Shown here: one piece after another, positions 57,784-64,000 of the stretch
Layout: each line of letters begins with the position of its first letter
How positions within the stretch are numbered: the stretch's first letter is position 1
NCBI GenBank assembly: GCA_020736575.1
Contig: JAGPYM010000017.1
Coordinates: 682,001-746,000, forward strand
Source: Thelonectria olida
Taxonomy: Eukaryota; Ascomycota; Sordariomycetes; Hypocreales; Nectriaceae
Length of the DNA stretch: 64,000 nt
Direction of reading: 5' to 3'
The notes under the pieces: generated by a model
The model's database searches: none
What the model saw: only the letters and a program-made list of their open reading frames with translations
What the model was told of the DNA's origin: nothing
Made by a program: the position numbers and the translations under genes

Positions 57784-59515
57784 TCAAGCTTCGTCATCTA
57801 CATCCTCAACTCCAAAGGAAAACTTACGCAACGTCGGTCCCACACCGACAAACAAACTCGGGAGCCGCTCATATTGCAACTGCGTGAAACCGAGGGATTT
57901 GAAAGGAGTATCCGAGGCCAACGCATCAACGCTCGAGCTCGCGATCCGCCGTCCGGAGCGCAGCGAGAACAGGCGCACCGTGCCGTTGTCCTGCGCAGCT
58001 GCCACGACGCCCAGCCGCGTGTTGACGTCCCAGCCGATGTGGAAGTGCGCCTCGTTGCGGTGCTCGGGGAACAGGAGCAAAGGCCTCGAGCCATTCGCCG
58101 CCTGCTTCACGAACCGCGTGTCGTACAGAGCCATGGAGCTGCGCAGCCCCGAGACGAGGACCTGGTGCGGGTTGACGCTGCGCAGGTGGGCAATGGAGCT
58201 CACGTGCCTGATGTGCGACCACTGCGTGTCCGGACCGCGCAGATCGGCCGTCCAGAGGCGCGAGGCGCGCCCGCCGGCGTACACGACGTTGTGGTTGCCC
58301 TGCTGGAAGTCTTGCGAGAAGATCTCCTGCGGTGTCTGCGAGGAGCCCTTGGGAGGGGTCTTGGGGGCAGTCCATTGCATGGTCTCGTTGGAGTGCATCT
58401 CGACGATGCCGCTGTTTGTGCCGACGACGCAGATGAGGTCTGACGATTCGGGCGCGGGCGTGGTGCTGTGGACGAACCACTGCTCCTCGCGGCGGTTGTG
58501 GCGGAAGTTGAGCTTCCGCCATCGGTCAGCTAGACACGAGCTATGTGAGCTTGACGTTGATTGTTTTGGATATCAAGGGAAGTCACGGTAACGTACTCAG
58601 GCCAGGGACCCAGTATTCCTCGACATCAGAGCCGCGAGGGTCATAATCCGACGAATAGGGGGCGAAGAGCCACAACCCGCAGCTTTCGTCGGGCATCCCC
58701 GAGGTCAGGAGGATATGTCCCGACGGGGCATGGTACTTGATGGAGGAGACTTGTTGGCAACGGATCATCTCTTTCTGGAACCCTTCGGGAGGGCGCGTGG
58801 CCCCACGGGCATGACGGGAGAAGGAGATTCTATATCAAGCGTGAGTTGAGTGAGCTGCGTACTTGCTCCAAACGGGACAACTCGAAAGGTGAAGACCTAC
58901 TGGTCATTCGCATCCGTAGGAACATGGCTTGCCATCAAAATATCTCTATCGAGGACTAAGACAATCCGGTCAGTCAACCAAGTCTCTTTCCTCATCGACC
59001 AAGCAACACGGCACTTACACGCATAGGCTGTCGCCATCGAAGTCTCTGTGTCCTCACCGCCGACATAGAAGCACGGCAAGTTAGGAAGTCTCGTCCACGC
59101 ACGCATCGGCAGAAAAGGCACCACGCCTTTGCTCACCGCGCCCCTGGCCCACGCGGCGGCTACTATATCCTCGTCCTCATATTGACCGCGCCCGCTCTCC
59201 GCCACCCGGCCAAGCGCAGTCTCACGAGCCAGCAGTCCGCCCTCCACAAGATCCCGGCCGATAGGGTGCCTTTTGATATGGTTCTTCACTCGAAATGCGC
59301 GCTCCTCGGCTACAAGGCGGGCTTGGTCCTCTGCCTTGCGTTTCTTGACGGCATCTGCTGAATAGGCCGATCCAACAGGGGTTGAGTGATTCTTTTGTAT
59401 CTTAAAGTACTTTTTCTTCTCCTCGTCTGTTTTTATACGTTAGTTTGACAACCAGTGAGGAAGAGAAGGAATTGACCAGCCTACCAAAATAGTATCCTGG
59501 AATTTCAGGATTCAT
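57784..59515 (-). CDS. DCAF4-like WD40 protein (candidate CUL4-DDB1 substrate receptor)
   Basis: Five exons (59515-59485, 59426-59019, 58955-58901, 58829-58597, 58529-57784), with introns of 58-71 nt, give 490 residues. Intron 2 needs the acceptor CTTAG at 58958-58956, because the later ATAG would create a stop. The N-terminus reads MNPEIPGYYFDEEKKKYFKI, the signature of WDR21/DCAF4 proteins. A charged helical segment follows. The C-terminal two thirds are WD-repeat-like: SSIKYHAPSGHILLTSG, LICVVGTNSGIVEMH, VVYAGGRASRLWTADLRG, VLVSGLRSSMALYDTR and LGVVAAAQDNGTVRLFSLRSG. LYDTRF and LWTADLRG are possible WDxR-like DDB1 contacts. Animal DCAF4 is listed as a CUL4-DDB1 receptor. No fungal function is established to my knowledge. 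Confidence 0.85.
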
Positions 59516-60093
59516 CTTTGAAGGTGACTAGCCCAATGGGCTTCCGGGTCCGAAGCTAAATGATGGAGGTTCAGCAGAGCCAGCAACCCAAAGTCATCAG
59601 GCCCAATTTGGGTGTGAGGACGAAGGAAGACCGTGTAAAAATTAGAAGTCGAGTAGTAATGTTGTCAAGTATAAAGCCTTCTTGACATTGATCCAATGCG
59701 GAGATGTGACGGATGCAAGTCAGAGCCTCTCGTGTCACGTGGTTTGAGAGCCCCGATAGCCTCAAACACTCTCCCTTGCATGACTACGCCTCCCAGGAGA
59801 GCCACGAGAATAAGTTTGGCTGAAGGATTGAGAACAATTCAACATATTGCACAAAAAAAGAACCATTCACGGGAGTCACCGAACAACGAAAGTCACAAAG
59901 ATGAGATCAAGTATTTTATTTTACTTTATTCATTACGTAGTTGTCTAGAAGACGATCTCTAGGGGTATGAAAAGGTTCCTCCTCAACCACGCCAGAAGGT
60001 GTCCGTACCCGGGTATGAGCGGTACAATCAAATTTAGACAAGGCGAAGAAGAAAAGTCCGGCCGATGGCTTTCCGGATATATACCATCTTTAT
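59516..60093. other. Intergenic, DCAF4-like promoter and PMA1 3' flank
   Basis: About 0.6 kb between two minus-strand genes. A CACGTG palindrome lies at 59736-59741, about 220 bp upstream of the DCAF4-like start. An AATAAATAAA string overlaps the PMA1 stop codon on the minus strand. The frame running into this region from PMA1 exists only if its last intron is retained. Confidence 0.5.
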
Positions 60094-63000
60094 TTATTGA
60101 GACTTCTCGTGCTGGGTCGAGACACGCTGGAGGGAAACAACTGGGCAACTTGTTAGCATATTGAACGAAAAGATGCAGTAATAGAGTAAACTTACCGAAA
60201 TCCTCAAGGGATCGCTGCTTCTGGTCCTTCTTGGGGGACTTTCCGTGCATCATGTTGTCGAAACCAGTGCTGCCTTGCATGAAGTAGTAGAGACCACCCA
60301 TGATGGAGAAGATACCGAACGAGAAGATCCAAATACGGACAACGGCAACAATGTTGGTGTCGCCGTGGGTGAACCAACCGAAGATACAGAAGAGGGTAGC
60401 AAGGATATCCACGATCAGGATAGCACCAGAAAGCTGCCACGAGGGGATGGACGACCAGAAGGGACCGTTGGCACGGGTGATGAAGATCAGCCAGTTCTCA
60501 GTGAGAGAGATCTCGAGGAACAGAACCTCGTCGAGGTTACCCTTGTTCTGGACGATACCACCATCCTCACCGCCAACGTACATGGTAGTAAGAGCAATCC
60601 AGGTACCGACAGCAAGGACGAAGCCGAGGCAGACGGACATACCCCAAAGCTTGGGCAGGTTCCATTTGACAGGGGTCTGGGAGTAGGGAGCGTTATCGTA
60701 GGCAATGGCCAGGGTGGCGATATCGGCGAAAATGGCAATGAAGACGACAAGCTCGAGGTTGAGGGAGCGGTTCAGGATAGCGATCCACAGACCAAGGAAG
60801 ATCTCCATGTGCAGGGAAAGAGCGATACGGTAGACGACGTAGGCGTACATGCGGTGGAAAATCTGGCGGGAAGTCTTGAGGGCATCGATGATAGCACCGA
60901 GACCAGGGGCAAGGAAGACAATATCGGCGGCGGAGCGGGCAGCGTCGGAGGCACCCTCGACGGCAATACCAGTATCGGACTTCTTCAGGGAAGGAGCATC
61001 GTTGACACCATCACCAGTCATGGCAACGAGGTAACCACGCTGCTGGAGAATCTCGACGACATTGTACTTGTGCTGGGGGAAAACCTCGGCGAAACCATCG
61101 GCAGCCTCGACGAAATCGTAAACCTCAGAACCGGGCATGTCACCACCACCGCCGAGACCAAGACGCTCAGCGTTGTAGACGTTGGTACCAAGACCGAGCT
61201 GGCGGGAAGTCTCACGGGCAATACCGACGGCGTCACCAGTAAGCATCTTGATGGACAGACCGAGAGTCTTGGCCTCGTTGATAGTGCGGGCGGTATCGTG
61301 ACGAGGGGGGTCAGAGCAAGGCATGATTCCAAGAATCTCCCAAGCACCCTCACCACGCTTGCGGGCAACACCGAGGGAACGGAAACCACGGGTGGCGAAC
61401 TCAGCGACACAGTTCTTGTAGTCACGGTCAACATCCTCAGGGATGGGGTGGTCCTCCTCGACAGTCTTGAGAACGAAAAGAGGGGCACCCTTGACACAGA
61501 TGATGCGCTCACCCTGGGGAGACTCGACGATGGCGGTAACCTTCTTGGAGACGGGGTCGAAAGGCTGGAACTCGAGAACCTTGTACTTGGCGAGGACGGA
61601 CTTGGCACGGGGGTAGAACTTGAGAGACTTGAGGAAAGCCTTGTCGATGGCATCAATACCCTTCTTCTTGCGGGAAGCAGCCAAGCAAGCAGTAAGCATC
61701 AGGTCATCGGGCTCAACACCAGCGACGGTGTAGGGCTCAGAGAGGGAGAGCTTGTTCTTGGTCAGAGTACCAGTCTTGTCAGAGCAGAGAATCTCGACGC
61801 CAGCAAGGGACTCAATGGCGGAGAGCTTCTGGACGATAGCCTGCTTCTTGGCGAGGTAGGCAGCACCGACAGCCATGGTGGTGGTAACGACGGCGGGGAG
61901 ACCGACGGGGACACCGACGATGGTGATGGCGAGGGTGAACTCGAGGATGTGGACAATGGGGTTGGAGCGGTAGAAGGACGAAATCCAGACAATGAGGAGG
62001 GTCAAGATGACCAGGATCAGCAGAATCGTACCAATACCGTTGAGGACCTCAGTGAAGTGACCAGTGCCACCGGAAGACTGGGAGACGAGGGCAGCAGCGC
62101 GACCGACGAAGGTGTTGTCACCAGTGGCGGAGACGACGACGAAGGCCTCACCACGCTTGACGGAGGAGGAAGCATAGCAGTTGTCGCCCTTGTGCTTGTC
62201 GACAGCAAGGGACTCACCAGTGATGGCGGACTGATCAACCTGGAGGAAAGCATCTTCGGTAACAATGCGACCATCAGCGGGGATAATGGTACCCTCCTCA
62301 ACCTGGAGGATGTCACCGGGAACGACTTCGGGGGCCTCAATCTCCTTCAGGGTACCGTCACGGAGGACGACAGCCTTGAGAGCAAGAGTCTTCTTGAGTT
62401 CGTCGACGATGGAACCAGCCTGATACTCCTGGATAAAACCGACACAGGCGTTGAGCATGAGGAGACCGCAAATGACACCGAAATCGACCCAATCTTCAAG
62501 ACCGGCAGCGAGAACAGCAGCACCCTAGAGAAACGATCGCGTTAGCTTATCTCTTCTGCAGATGATGTCTAATTTCCGGCGCATAGCTATGAGCCGGAAG
62601 GTTTGCGACGATGGGACGTAATGGAGTGCGAATAGACAGGGTTTCGAAACGGCGGGCCGAAGTCTGCACGCGATTGGCACTATTGCGTCTCCACATGGGA
62701 TCATCCCAATGCGACAGCAATTAATCGTGTGCGGATGTGCTCCGGTGCCGACCGTCATCAATTGAAAGTCATGATTGAGGAGGATGCGCTGGGAAGTCGT
62801 GTGGAGGGTATCCACCCATCCACAAGGCACGCCCACTCCGAGAAGCTTGTGTGGAACTCGGGTGGGGACTGCCAATCCGCCCCAAAAGCGCGCAGAGGAA
62901 AAAATGTGCAATCAGAGGACATGCCGGTTCCAGAGAGCAATCAAGGCAAGGCGCGCCACGACAGAAGGCCAAGACCGACCGCGGGGAGCAACGCCGAAGC

Positions 63001-63483
63001 CATTGACAGCTGCTCTGAGGAACACGAGCCAGTGCAGGGGCTTGTGTGTCGCAATTGATGCGATTGGGGATGGACAGGGATTGGGATGGCTGGATTGTAA
63101 TGTAAACTTACCTCCATGACGAACTGAATGGGACCGATGAAGAAACCGAGGAACTTGAGGATCAAGTTCTCCTTCTCCTCCTTCATCTGGTTGAGACCGT
63201 ACTTGCGGCGGCGAGCCACAACCTCGGACTCAGTGAGACCAACCCGGCTGTCAGTCTGCAGCATGTCCTCAGGGACAGTGCGGGCACCACCGGGCTGAAC
63301 CTCTTCCTCCTCCTCTTGATGACCATCCTCGGACTCGAGGTCCTCGATCAGGGCATCCATATCCTCATCCTCCTCCTCGTCGGGCGCGGGTCCCTTGGGG
63401 GGAACGGCTTGCTTCTCGTCGAAGCCGCCAGTCTCGATGTTGGTGCTCAGCGCAGGAGCGCCGACAGCCTTCTGGTCAGCCAT
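60094..63483 (-). CDS. PMA1: Plasma-membrane H+-transporting P-type ATPase
   Basis: Three exons (63483-63112, 62524-60196, 60140-60094) encode 915 residues, close to Neurospora PMA1 (920). It pumps protons out of the cell and powers nutrient uptake. The N-terminus is acidic ([19 protein letters not shown]). The actuator domain holds SAITGES. The phosphorylation site is Asp373 in [12 protein letters not shown], nucleotide-binding motifs include VKGAPL and [10 protein letters not shown], and the hinge is [13 protein letters not shown]. Ten membrane helices are expected. The last 47-nt exon gives the regulatory tail [18 protein letters not shown], whose Ser-Thr pair is the glucose-responsive phosphosite region in yeast Pma1. 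Intron 1 is 587 nt, against about 50-130 nt for most introns here, and it falls at membrane helix 1. Codon bias is extreme, which fits very high expression and explains a long open frame on the opposite strand. Confidence 0.98.
62525..63111 (-). other. 587-nt intron 1 of PMA1
   Basis: The donor is GTAAGT, the branch candidate is GCTAAC, and the acceptor is CTCTAG. It separates the cytosolic N-terminus (124 codons) from the first transmembrane helix. It contains only weak overlapping ORFs and no recognised RNA. Its size suggests intron-borne regulatory sequence. Confidence 0.85.
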
Positions 63484-64000
63484 GGCTGGAAGGAAGAGAG
63501 CGCAAAAGCGTCGATAGGTTTTGATAGACTTTTAGGTGACCGCGGCCGTATGCAGCAGTAGTTGTGAGATAACAAGTAATTAGAAGGGGAAGCTGCAATA
63601 GAGAGAAATGAGGAACAAGACAAGGCTTGAGGTGGAGTGGAGAGGTGTAGTGTCGAGCACCGCACGAAGGTAGGGTCGCTTATATGAGAAGCATTCGTGG
63701 GTGAAGAGAAAGGAAAGAAGAAGATGGATTCGGAGAGGGGAGAGTGCGACTATTTCAATGGAAGCTCATAAGGTGCAAACCTACCTTGCCGGCGACCTTC
63801 CCGGACTTGCCCTGTGCGAGCTTAACTGGCTCCAATAAAGGCGAAAGGTACCTCGAAGGGTCTTCGTCAAGTCTCTCTCCCACTCTCCAACGCTGCAAGC
63901 TGGACTTGTCTGGCAGCAGTCACTTTCGCTCTCTCTGCTTTCCATGATGGATGGGGCTCGTTGGAGATCCACTTCCTGCAAAGTGGACCCTCCGTGGGAC
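63484..64000 (-). promoter_or_regulatory. PMA1 promoter and leader
   Basis: This covers the 517 bp upstream of the PMA1 ATG to the window edge. The minus strand has ATATAAG (63685-63679) about 196 nt before the start codon, a TATA candidate, followed toward the gene by CT-rich DNA. The promoter may extend past the window. Confidence 0.5.

Noticed and set aside
60245..62545. 766-codon open frame on the plus strand opposite PMA1
   Set aside because: It is the exact antisense of the PMA1 coding exon. Strong codon bias removes the codons whose complements would be stops. Its composition (Asp/Gly/Thr-rich) has no domain.
1..64000. CRISPR arrays, transposons, RIP-mutated repeats, secondary-metabolite cluster
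   Set aside because: No direct-repeat arrays, terminal repeats, transposase motifs, AT-rich TpA-biased tracts, or PKS/NRPS/terpene genes were seen.

Overview
The window is nuclear DNA of a filamentous ascomycete (Pezizomycotina). It is most likely a Sordariomycete and plausibly from Hypocreales. Genes carry short GT-AG introns, mostly 49-130 nt with CTRAY-type branch sites. The plasma-membrane H+-ATPase tail and the proteins for NIC96, VTC2, PHO80, APC15 and EMC10 have the Pezizomycotina form. Species cannot be fixed from the sequence alone.

I support 15 protein-coding genes, mostly conserved housekeeping genes, set in long intergenic stretches. Left to right: an Hsp30/opsin-related membrane protein (-, 6352-7422); the GID E3-ligase armadillo subunit VID28/GID5 (-, 9005-12166); a PHO80-type cyclin (+, 15409-16575); ER membrane complex subunit EMC10 (+, 17110-17737); histone chaperone CHZ1 (+, 18530-18997); Golgi SNARE BET1 (+, 19830-20553); APC/C subunit APC15 (-, 21228-22367); NAD(P)H glutamate synthase GLT1 (+, 29717-36156); a VTC2-type polyphosphate complex subunit (+, 37639-40115); an unrecognised protein with an apparent 1-nt frameshift (+, 41581-44220); an FGGY kinase (+, 47166-49365); nucleoporin NIC96 with an FG-repeat head (+, 49830-53348); a bZIP/DUF3425 regulator (+, 54951-57252); a DCAF4-like WD40 protein (-, 57784-59515); and plasma-membrane H+-ATPase PMA1 (-, 60094-63483). 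Exon structures were derived by hand from splice signals, reading phase and family motifs.

These genes form no operon or gene cluster. Loose themes are phosphate homeostasis (PHO80 and VTC2), nitrogen assimilation (GLT1), ubiquitin ligases (VID28, APC15, DCAF4) and membrane energetics or stress (PMA1, Hsp30). I saw no transposon, RIP-mutated tract, tRNA, rRNA, CRISPR array or secondary-metabolite cluster.

Large gene-free stretches lie at 1-6351, 12167-15408, 22368-29716, 44221-47165 and 53349-54950. Their ORFs are short and look random. The most useful leads are the frameshift at the C run 43466-43470, micro-exons in CHZ1 and the FGGY kinase, a start-overlapping uORF at PHO80, a VTC2-like protein that appears to keep the full polymerase residue set, and unusually long introns in PMA1, the bZIP gene and possibly the GLT1 leader. 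I found no convincing undescribed multi-gene system.
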